A stretch of DNA of 22,082 nucleotides. Source: Haplomitrium mnioides. Its lineage: Eukaryota > Marchantiophyta > Haplomitriopsida > Calobryales. This document shows, one piece after another, positions 11,133-19,922 of this stretch. The notes beneath the pieces were generated by a model, which was not told where the DNA came from, ran no database searches, and saw only the letters and a program-made list of their open reading frames with translations. The DNA lies in assembly GCA_049999725.1 (NCBI GenBank), contig JBNGIS010003963.1, positions 1 to 22,082 on the forward strand. The letters run 5' to 3'. Positions within the stretch are counted from its first letter, which is position 1, and every line of letters starts with the position of its first letter. The position numbers were made by a program, and so were the translations under genes.

Positions 11133-12114
11133 AGTCATTTTAAAATATCATTTTATATTGCATACTTTCAGTTTACATTGTAATTTAAGATTATTATTTG
11201 ATAAAGTACCCGAGAATGTTATGAAAGAATTTCTTGAATTTATATGTCATCTTGAACTTTTTAGTGTAAATCATGCCAAGTTCATTGTTGTTTTTTGTGA
11301 ATGAAACTTGACTATATAGTTAATATTTTCATGTGGTCTAGAAAATATTTTCTTATCCAAAATGTAACTATATTCTTTCCTTCTTTATTGTTTGCTAGAA
11401 GAGTTTAATATTTTGGTATCGTTGAAGTGTTTGCCCAAATTGACTGCTTAATCTTTTGCTTGTAATAACTCTGATGTAAAACTTGAAACCTTTAGCATGC
11501 TTTGACTTAGATGTAAAGCTTTTTAGCCTTTTTTATTTTTAGATTCAAAATATGGAAGCAGAATCTTTATTGTGCTTAGAGTTCATTGCACAAAACAAAA
11601 AATTTAGCACATCTATACTCGAATGTAGAAGTCTAAACCCTCTATACGCATAGACTTTGATGAGCAAGTCAAAACCTCATGCACGCATATGCTTTGACTT
11701 TGAGTGCATAGGAATCTGAGCTCAACATCTGAACACTCGACAACAAAGACTATGCTAAGCCTTTGTGTATATGATTTTATGAATTATAGAAGATTTTTAA
11801 TTGCTAAAACCTTCTATAATATGCCAACTTCAACCTTTGCACACATGGATTTTCAACAACAAAAGAAAGCTTCTTTCTTGCTTGAACTTGAAAATAGAGC
11901 TTCAAAATCCATGCAATGTTTTGTTTTGTTGGTTATTGTGTCTTTCAATTCCAAACTCATTCCCTTGACTTCTAGTCTTCTTGAGTTTTTTCCTCATGCT
12001 TTCCATTTTTTTTTTCCAAAAAATAAGTTTTAAATAGCACCATGTCTATATACACATAGAGTTTATGCAACCAAACTTATTTCAAAATAACTTATTCTCA
12101 CTTATATTTCATTT
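11133..12114 (+). other. Transposase 3' region with degenerate palindromic repeats
   Basis: AT-rich DNA after the transposase stop with no supported gene. Between about 11615 and 11720 are three to four degenerate units of the element's repeat (cores CTATACGCATAGACTTTG and CATGCACGCATATG). An open stretch at 11704-12033 has no recognisable domain and probably arises by chance. Confidence 0.45.
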
Positions 12115-12326
12115 TTTTGAGCTTTTAAATATAATCAATGATAAATGCAAGTTTCTTGTGAAAACATACCATAATTTTTATACCTTTCATTGATTTCTAG
12201 ATTTCTAATATTCTTATAAAAACTAAGAATATGGTCTGGTTTTGCATAATGAAATTGATTCTTGTTCTATTATGTTTGTTGAAATGGCAAAAAAATGAAA
12301 CCAAAGACTCACGTAGTTTTTGTTTT
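12115..12326 (+). repeat. Right subterminal region of copy A
   Basis: This stretch is clearly similar to the reverse complement of 21853-22065: shared words include ATAATCAATGATAAATG, ATAATTTTTAT, TTCTATTATG and GAAATGGCAAAAAA. In the other copy it is followed by about 112 bp and then the terminal repeat. Here it stops at 12326 and the left end of copy B begins. Confidence 0.7.
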
Positions 12327-12375
12327 AACAACCACTACTTTGAACGAAGAACTGCTAATAGGTTCTTGTTTCATT
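12327..12375 (+). repeat. Left terminal repeat of copy B
   Basis: AACAACCACTACTTTGAACG followed by AAGAACTGCTAATAGGTTC; similar to 65-110 over its length and to 21741-21775 at its outer part. It directly abuts the right subterminal DNA of copy A. Confidence 0.65.
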
Positions 12376-12719
12376 TGGTGTTCGCAAAAACCAATTTCAA
12401 AATTTTAGCATCCAAATCATGAATTTGATCCTAGTAATATTTGTTTGCAAAACAAATGTAATTTTATATATCAAAATGGCTTACTTTGAGTGTACAATGT
12501 ATTAAGAACAAATCTTCTTATGAGCATTTTAACAAAATTGCTTTCATAATTTCATCTTTCAAAAGCATAAGCATCACCAAACAAAATATATAAAAAATAA
12601 ACACGACATTTGTTGTTAAATATTTTCAAAACTAACAATGATATCAATAATTTGTAAATTTGATAAAAACATTCAAATTTTATCAACAACATGTTGAATT
12701 AGAACCCTAAAGTGTTGGC

Positions 12720-12830
12720 ACAAGAGGATTATTAAAGCACAATTGTGAAAAGTCTGCTAAAGCCTATACGTGCATGGACAACTGAGTACATGTATGCACT
12801 GTTTGAAAGATCCATGAACACATGAAGAAC
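12720..12830. repeat. Subterminal degenerate repeats (copy B)
   Basis: Three to four worn units, including CTATACGTGCATGGAC and ACATGTATGCACTG, in the same place relative to the methyltransferase stop as the 440-760 array of copy A. Fewer units remain. Confidence 0.5.
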
Positions 12831-13130
12831 TACAACTAACTCAAGCTTGAACAACTGAAGCGAACATAGATTGCTGAGTAATTGGAAGCAAAGAATGCAG
12901 AAGCTTGTCTAAGAAGGAATAGAAAGTGAAAAAAGAAAGTGAACTTCCATGCCAAGATAGAGTTTATTGCTAATTTATATAAAAACCAATACGTTTTGTT
13001 CAAAAACCATTTTGCGCAACAAATTGAATTGTGATGAAAAGACATAAACTGGATTGGGAGTGTAATAAGATTGAAACTTCAACAAATAAAATTTTGAAAA
13101 GAAAATAATTTATTATGTACAAAAATTACA

Positions 13131-15710
13131 TCACTCTAATGCTACAACTCTATCCTCTTCAAGAGGAGTTGTCTCATCTAAATCAACTATATGAGAAGCT
13201 TCGACATCTGCAGTTACTAGAGAGTCCTATCGAGACTTTCTAGTCCCAAATATGGCAACAGAATCACCAGTACCACCTACAGTACTAAGAGGAATAGGTT
13301 CCTTGTCACGTCGGATGGCAAAGAAGCCATCGTTAAAACTCTTTGAGGAATGTAGATAAAGTGACGTCTATCATATTCCATATCAATGCAATTTTGCATC
13401 AGCTTCAAAGCATAAACAAGGTATGTGTCAAACTCAGAGCAAAGATCTAAGATCCAATCTTGCTCTGTTGCTAAATGGTCAATAATAAAATAATAAAGAG
13501 CTTGGGGCTTTTGATAAACATTCACATGAGCATCGTCTCCAGGATGTTTTAGTTTAGCCGACACAACAAGGCAACTAAACACACACTCCACATAATTTGT
13601 TGAGGATGACCAATAGCATCAGCAGGTTGTAAGTTGAAGAGTCTCACGCTTCTCTTTCCCTCCTTTATCCAGTAGCCCATAGTCCAATACTCATGAGCGT
13701 GAGCAATTCTTGGACCACCGGAATGATGAATATTGCTTTTGTCTCTATAGCGAGAAAAACAAATAATTCAGACACTTGAAATATAGTGTAGGAAAACTAA
13801 ACAAGGTAAACTAATAAACCAAAAAATCAAAAAAGAACTTACTAGATGACGTGGTTGATGGTACAACAAATCTCCAAAAGAGCACCCTCTATGATGCCAA
13901 ATTGTTGCAAAGAATGCATTACTACAAAAACCAAAAATCCGAAGTTGTGATTGCCACAAAAGAGGAAACCATATAAAAAATGTCATCTCTAGAAAAGGAT
14001 TTAGAATTGTTCTGCTTGCATTCTTTAAGGTTGTAACTGTAAGGAATATCTGCAATTGCCAAAGTGAAACATCTAGGTTTCACAAACCCCTTCAACTAAT
14101 GAGCGTTTGCCTCCTTGTGAACTTGGCAATATGCCACATTGAGTCCATCAATGAAGGACAGTAAGTCCTCGTCTTTGTCTCTTAGAACTTTATCAGTGAG
14201 AAGGGCAACAACATCATTTTATTGCCATAACTTCCACTCTCTAGCTTTCTGGCAATGAGGTTGAAAAGCAAGCAAGAGGCTAGGAAACAAGTGTTGGGGC
14301 CTGGTCTGGACCTTCTAGGGCTTCTTTGACCCCTGATCTTTTTCACCCTTTGGCAACTACCGTCAACTTTTTGGCAAGTTGTTGTTTTGAAGTTTTGTCC
14401 CTCTACACACAACAAAAATAGAAAAAAAAATAAGAGGAGACAACAAAAAAGTGTAGACTTTAAAATGGAAGACATTGTGAGCAAAGACCCTCAAGTCAAC
14501 CTAATCAATGACTTGAGGGTCCAAAATAGCATGGATATTAGAGTCCAAACTAAGATGAACATTGAAGTCCATGCGTGCTAGACATTGAAGTCCAGAAGCT
14601 CTTGGACTTCAATGTCCATGCGCACATGGACTTCAATGTCTAAGCGCATAGGAACTTCAATGTCTTTAAGCACTTGGACTCCAATGTCTATCCGCACATG
14701 GACTTCAACGTCCAAGAGCGCAGAGACTTCAATGTCTATGCACGCATAGACTTCAATGTCCACGCACGCGAGGACTTTAATATCCAGGCGTGTACGGACT
14801 TCAAAGTCTATATGCGTAGGGACTTCAAAGTCCATGCGCACATAGACTTGCTAGTCCAAGCACAAAGGACTAGAGAGTCCATTGCGTGCTTGGACTAAAG
14901 AGTCCATGCGTGCATGGACTTGATATTCCAAGCGCGTCATACTAAAGAGTCTTTGCACATACAAACTTCATATCCCATGTGCGCATGGACTCAGAGTCAA
15001 TTTTTATTCTAACAAAAGACAATTTACAAAAAATTCAATGCAACTCTAGAGAAATAAACATACAATTGAAAACTAGACTTACCAAAAGCTTCTCAAAATT
15101 GGAGTAAAATGCAAAAATCTTTGACTCCTTGGTGTGGAGAGGGTACTCCTATGTTGCTTCTTTATAGGAGCTCCAATAAACTTCGGAGCATAAAGACTTT
15201 ACCATGACTACCAAAAATTTTTGTCTCTCCAACTCGCGAGATATTTCTTCAATTGAAAGCTCTTCGACTTCCACGCATTTCAAAATAGATATTTTAACTT
15301 CGTCGGGAAGACCTTGAAGGGACCTCCAAGGCGTCAACTTCATGTCCTCCATTCTTAGTGATCCCTTGGCCTTAGGCTTCTGGCCCTTCACTTTATTCTT
15401 CTTTGACATAGAAAAAAAGCTTTTTTGTAAATCCTAGAGCTCACCACTTTGCAATGCCAATTGAAACCACAAATTATCTTGAAAAGTGATTGTCTTCTCA
15501 AGAGTCAACTTCGGCTTGATCTCCAAGGTCTCTAGCACTAACTATTTTTTTATTATTTTTGGGATGAAACCATCCCACTCTTCACGAACCTCTGATGCCA
15601 ATATTTGACCTTATGAATCTATGTCATTTCCAATTGGTACCTTTGGTTGTAATTGTCATCTATTGCAAATATGCAAGCTTCTATTGGTATTAGGCTCACG
15701 TAAACATAAC
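13131..15710 (-). pseudogene. Beta-class amino DNA methyltransferase pseudogene, copy B (5'-truncated)
   Basis: Homologous to the copy A gene from its middle to the stop (TGA 13133-13131, after DETTPLEEDRVVALE). Before intron 2 lies a well-kept lysine-rich stretch from MSKKNKVKGQKPKAKGS (15409 leftward) through EVEELSIEEISRELERQKFL. Intron 2 is about 15083-14403 (GTAAGT...TGTAG), intron 3 about 13842-13745 (GTAAGT...CTATAG). Motif IV reads ADIPYS (14036-14050); then GGPRIAHAHEYWTMGYW, VNVYQKPQALYYF (motif X), DWILDLC (motif I) and ALKLMQNCIDMEYDRR. Motif I glycines are replaced, differently from copy A, so the two copies decayed independently. The upstream end fuses in frame to Ty3-type integrase at about 15710. 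Confidence 0.72.
14497..14998. repeat. 24-bp tandem array in methyltransferase intron 2 (copy B)
   Basis: About 20 units of 24 bp, most starting GACTTCAATGTCCA and ending in a GCGCACATG-like core; the later units shift to GACTAAAGAGTCCATGCGTG. It lies wholly inside the inferred intron 15083-14403. Because 24 is divisible by three, both strands show open frames with eight-residue periods (DIEV/DFNV), which are by-products of the repeat. Confidence 0.9.
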
Positions 15711-18225
15711 AGTTCCAGGAAAACTCCACAATTGGTAAGAAACTATCCCAATTAGTATGGTGAATATTGATGAATGCACGAAACATATCATCCAAAGTTC
15801 AATTAGCATGCTCTCTTTGCCTATTTATTTGATGATGATAAATAGTAGACATAGAGAGTTTGGTGCCTAAAAGTTTGAACAACTCGCCAAAACTTTTCAG
15901 TCAAACGTGGATCCTTATCATATTTTAGCACCTTAGGCATTTCATGATGATGGAAGGCAATATCAAGGTAATTTTTTCCCAATTGTTGAGCATCTGTTGT
16001 ATCCACTGTTGGCGCTAAATGAGCATGCTTGTTGAGCTTAACCACAAACACTACAATGATAGTAAACCCACAAGGCGTAGTTGGAAGTGCAGTGACAAGA
16101 TCCAAACTTACATGTTCTCAACAAGTAGTAGGAATTGGTAGTGGCTAAAGAAGTCCCACTGGTTTTTGATTAGAAGCTTTGTTTTGTTGACAACTTTCAC
16201 AAGAACAAACAAAACCACAAACATCTCGAGCCAAGTTAGGCTACCACCAAGTATGCTGAAGTACCTCTCTAGTTTTATCTACTCTAAGATTCCCTAAGAT
16301 GAGAATGTCATGTGCTTCTTGTAAACAAGCCATTCAAAGTGTATCATCTTGTAGAACTTATATTTGATGACTTCAATAGAGAATACCATCTCGAATGGAA
16401 AAAGAATGATACTCACTATCTTTGACGGCCAATTGTGCCCAAACAAGACTAAAAAAACATCTTCTTGTAGTTTAAGATGATAACTTTCACTATTGGTCTC
16501 ATCGAGATGTAATATACTAATGTTAACCATGTCTATTGTATTCACTTGATGATCTAGTCTTTGTGACAATGCATCATAAATGGTGTGGAACCTTCCAAGC
16601 TTGTATTCTAGCTTGATATCAAAGAGTTGCAATTGATCTTCCCATCGGTTATGGTGACTTGTCATATTTTCCAAATGAATTGCTTGCAATAATGGCTTGT
16701 GATCTATGTGCATAAGAACATGCCTTCTCAAAAGATAGTGTCTCCACACTTTAGTAGTATAAACCATTGCCAATTGCTCTCGATCCATTGCAGAATAGTT
16801 TCTCTCTACCACATTTAATTGGCGTGACATGAAGGTAATTGGATGATTTCCATTCTCAAACTCTTGCTACAAAACTGCTCCAATAGCAAAATTAGAAACA
16901 TCAAAATCAACTATGCAATGTGTCTTTTGATCATATGGTTGTAGAATAAGATGAGAAGAGAATGCATCTTTGAGGTTTTGAATTGCCACTTGCTTTTTGG
17001 CGGTCCATTGAAACTTGACCTCCTTGCTTAGTAGATCTGAAAGTGGTGTGGCATTATACACATATCAATAGATGAATTGTGAATAGAAGCTTACTAATCC
17101 ATTGAAGGCTCTAGTGTTCTTTACCTTTGGTGTTGACCACTGTATAATAGCTTTAATTTTCTCTTCTTCCATCTTGATACCATCTACACATACCTTGTGC
17201 TCTAGATAAGCAACCTCTTGCCTCCAAAATTTGCACTAGGATCTCTTGCAATCAAACTTCCAATTGCACAATCTTTTGGAATACTTATTTCAGATGATCA
17301 TGATGTTTAGCTTTAGTTTTACTAAAAATAAGAATGTCATCCAAGAATACCAAAATTAACTTATCTAGTAACCCATAAAAATTTAATGCATTTGATCCAT
17401 GAATATAGTCGGAACATTAGTGAGACCAAATGTAAGGATTTTCCACTCAAAATTCTCATATCTTGTGTAGAAAGCTGTCTTTAGCACATCACTTAGCTTG
17501 ATAGGAATTTGCCAATATCCACTTCAAAGATTTAGCTTGGAAAAAAATTGCACACCACTCTATTGATCGAATAAATCATCAATACGTGGTAAAATATAAG
17601 CATTCTTTAATGTTTGATTGTTAAAACCGTGATAATTTGTACAAAGATAAAGTCCACCATCTTTCTTTGCCATAAAGAATATCGGTGCTCCTCACGATGA
17701 AGTACTATGCTAAATGAAATCCTTCTGAAGAAGATCTATGAAGGTCTTGCGAAGCTCTTCCAACTTTTGTGGAGATAACCTATATATAGACAGATTATAA
17801 GGAGTACTTCTTGGTATCAACTCAATTAGAAAAGGCATTCTTTGATCATATGGTAACCCTTTTGGCAAGTCATCTAGAAACACATCTGAAAAATACTTCA
17901 AAATATCATCAATCATTGAGGTTGGTGCAGATTTTCCTCCCTCATTCAAGTCTACAAAAGGCTTGATCTACACAACAAAGACATGCAACTCTTTCTCCAT
18001 CAAAGCATTGTGCTGAACTGATTTAGACCCCTTCACCAATGGTGTCATATGCCTTAAAAAAGAAATTTCTTTCCCTTTAAAGAAACTTGAATTTGTTGTT
18101 TTTCCCAATCAACTTTAGTAGATCAATTTTAAAGCTAAGGTAAGCCCAAAATAATGTCATCTTGTATTGTGAAGGCATGGGATGGTTTTGTGAAGATTTG
18201 AATGTTCTTAAACCCCTATCATAGA
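15710..18225 (-). pseudogene. pol: Ty3-type retrotransposon pol pseudogene (protease end, RT, RNase H, integrase)
   Basis: Read right to left. First is the protease C-terminal part, DDIILGLP then KVDWEKQQIQVSL (about 18190-18080), then the RT lead-in (YFSDVFLDDLPKGLP, RLSPQKLEELRKTF at 17949-17710). RT blocks follow in broken frames: [22 protein letters not shown], a kept FLDDILIFSK box (about 17336-17347) and WSTPKVKNTRAFNGLVSFY. RNase H is good at 16830-16540 (VERNYSAMDREQLA, HIDHKPLLQ, YDALSQRLD). Integrase shows a CxxC finger remnant (CSCESCQQNK, about 16180-16215) and a core at 16105-15821 (MDLVTALPTTPCGF, DPRLTEKFW). It ends in frame against the methyltransferase at about 15710. RT-RNase H-integrase order fits Ty3 elements. 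Many stops and shifts; no gag or LTR is seen for this copy. Confidence 0.85.
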
Positions 18226-19340
18226 ATGGGATGCATTTTGATGAAGTATGGAGAAGACTTAGAAGTTATTAAAAGAAACTTAGATTTGATCGGTTTTCTT
18301 CAATATGTGTAGAATTGAGTACAGAGTAAATTTTGTTTTTATTAGAAATGTTTAGAAGCTGATATTTCATAGAGAAATATAATATTGTTTAATTAATTAG
18401 TAAAAATTTACAGAAGTGAAAAAGTTCTTGTAAACCAGAAGTTATAACATGTCAAAGTTACAAAAGTGAGCTGCGGGAAAGTCAAAACAGAGAGTATTTA
18501 AAATTTATAAAATACAAATAGTATTATATAGGTAAAAATCTTACTTGATAAGCTTTCCAACAAGGTATAGTACAAGCAAATTGATATAGTATTAATGACT
18601 TTATAGAGATTCTTCTAGAATAGGCTAAAGAGGAGAAAAGTCCAGAAAAGTCAATTTGTTCTTTGACTTATTCTTTGAAGGAATCTCGAAGTATCATCCT
18701 AGGAATTGTTTGTACGGAAAAATATAAGATAAAAAAGTATTGATTCAATTTTTGAGATTCTTGGACAAGAGAAGCTCCAAATGAGAAGCTTCTTCTTGAA
18801 GAAGAAGAAAACAAAAGGTGGAGATACTTGAGGAGTACTTTTAGGATTTAATAATTAGGGAGATAATCACCTTAGATTCTTTACCTAGGGTAATAGAATA
18901 TTCAGTTTTACTCCTTGTAATTATCTAGACTAGTATATAAGGAGGAGGAGAAGAGGAGAGAGGGGGCTTGAGTTTGAACTTGGTTTTCATTTGGAGATTT
19001 TATATTTGAGAGTTGTGAGAGACCTTTGGAGAAGCGCTTGGAGGAGCTCTTGGAGGAGCTACTTTGAAGACTCATTGGAGGGCAAGCATTTGAGGAGTAG
19101 TCTTACAGAGAGTGAGGAGTGTGTTGAGAGTTAGAAGGGTGAGAGCAAGAGTGTTTTGTGTGAGAGAATTTGGAGTAAAGAGTGAGGATTTCCACAATAT
19201 TTTTGTATTGAGTATTCTTTCTTTGTAGATTTTGTTGTGTATTGATGATTGCAACCACACTTCCACCCACCTCTCATATTCAATGTGCACTCAACATCAA
19301 AGTCATATAAGGAGAAACTCGCAAAGCCTTTAGCTTCACA
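18226..19340 (+). repeat. 5' LTR-like region of the plus-strand Ty3-type element
   Basis: Non-coding DNA of about 1.1 kb ending in CA at 19339-19340, two bases before a primer-binding-site-like sequence. It holds TATATAA at 18934-18940, followed by a purine-rich stretch (GGAGGAGGAGAAGAGG), as expected for U3/R. Stretches around 18970-19150 repeat GGAG/GAGAG words. No second LTR is present for comparison, so the limits rest on context. Confidence 0.55.
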
Positions 19341-19342
19341 TT

Positions 19343-19361
19343 TTTGGTTCTGTTGCCAGGA
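19343..19361 (+). other. Primer-binding site (tRNA-Asp-like)
   Basis: TTTGGTTCTGTTGCCAGGA lies directly after the LTR end. It resembles the TGGCGCCGTTGCCGGGGA site seen in several plant Ty3 elements, sharing TGG, GTTGCC and the GG-A end. Used to prime minus-strand DNA synthesis from a host tRNA; identification is from pattern only. Confidence 0.55.
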
Positions 19362-19411
19362 CCTCATTAATGAGAAGGAAAGAAGGTGGCGATTGGGCTT
19401 CATCGTGTTGA

Positions 19412-19681
19412 ATGTCAATCAAGGACGTGATGGGAAAGTGGCCAAGAATTTGGGAAATTTTAAAGAGGATCAATGGCTCACTGCCGCCACGCAACAACAT
19501 CGAGTTGAAGAGATTCATCAATTTAGTGAGTTATTATTTGTTTTTGATAAGTGATTTTGCTTATTTGGCAACACCATTATATCGACGATTGTACACTCCA
19601 ACGGAATGGGTTTGGACCTTGGAGCATAAACAAGCATTTCATCAAATCAAGGAGAGAGTTCTCAACAGTCTCAACGGATGA
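19412..19681 (+). pseudogene. Stray RT/RNase H linker fragment in the gag leader
   Basis: The frame contains LPPRNNIELKRFINLVSYY, ISDFAYLATPLYRRLYTPTE and WVWTLEHKQAFHQIKERVLN. This is the C-terminal RT connection region of Ty3-type pol (compare LPxxxxELRxFLGLxxYY and LxxPLxxLL). Only about 70 residues are present and it lies before gag, where pol does not belong. It may be a recombination remnant or an inserted piece of another element. It differs from the minus-strand pol region (NTRAFNGLVSFY), so it is not a copy of it. Confidence 0.75.
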
Positions 19682-19922
19682 TTAAGAAATGACTATTGTC
19701 GTACGAGTGTTCATTGTGGCCAAAATACATACGCGTCAAAGATTGGTGGAACAATTTGGAGTGGAATGAATGGAGAAAATTTTGGCGGATCCAAATCCAT
19801 TTGTTTTTCCGATTCTAATCCAAGCTATATGTGAGGTGCACATTTTTGTGTTGTGGTAGATGTGGTAGGTGTGGTAGGAAGGAGAAAGCGATCAAGAAAC
19901 AACACCAAGCCATCCAATCAAA
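19682..19922 (+). other. gag leader
   Basis: Non-coding sequence between the RT fragment and gag. It has a short GTGGTAGATGTGGTAGGTGTGG-like repetition near 19852-19878 and nothing else I can identify. Confidence 0.4.

Larger units (their letters stand above)
65..12326. mobile_element. Copy A: large DNA transposon with methyltransferase and transposase pseudogenes
   Basis: The left end at 65 (AACAACAGCTACTTTGAACC) matches ends at 12327 and 21741. Inside lie a leftward methyltransferase pseudogene and a rightward transposase-like pseudogene separated by a short divergent promoter region. The right flank (about 12115-12326) matches, inverted, the subterminal DNA of the partial copy at 21741-22082. 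The last 110 bp or so of the right end are missing, replaced by the left end of copy B. Without the 2.97 kb insertion at 6787-9755 the element would be about 9.4 kb. That both genes belong to one element is inferred from the shared ends; a composite of two elements remains possible. Confidence 0.6.
12327..15710. mobile_element. Copy B: truncated second copy of the methyltransferase transposon
   Basis: Starts with the same terminal sequence as base 65 and runs parallel to copy A through the 3' region, methyltransferase exons and introns. Homology to copy A ends at about 15710, where minus-strand Ty3-type integrase sequence begins. Copy B thus lacks the first third of the methyltransferase gene, the divergent promoter and the transposase. 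It diverges from copy A by many substitutions and indels, so the two are not a recent duplication. Confidence 0.75.

Noticed and set aside
11704-12033. 109-residue open frame
   Set aside because: No recognisable motif, begins in decayed repeat DNA and lies in the AT-rich 3' region of the transposase; likely chance.
12231-12422. 63-residue open frame crossing the A/B junction
   Set aside because: It spans two element ends and includes the terminal repeat translated (NNHYFER); not a gene.
14578-14898. Open frames on both strands encoding eight-residue repeats (DIEV, DFNV)
   Set aside because: They follow from a 24-bp tandem unit, divisible by three, inside an intron; no independent coding signal.
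14497-14998. CRISPR-like array
   Set aside because: Units are contiguous and degenerate with no unique spacers, and the context is a eukaryotic transposon intron.
15710-18225. The minus-strand pol and plus-strand gag as one retrotransposon
   Set aside because: They are on opposite strands, and an LTR-like region with a plus-strand primer-binding site lies between them, so they are two elements.
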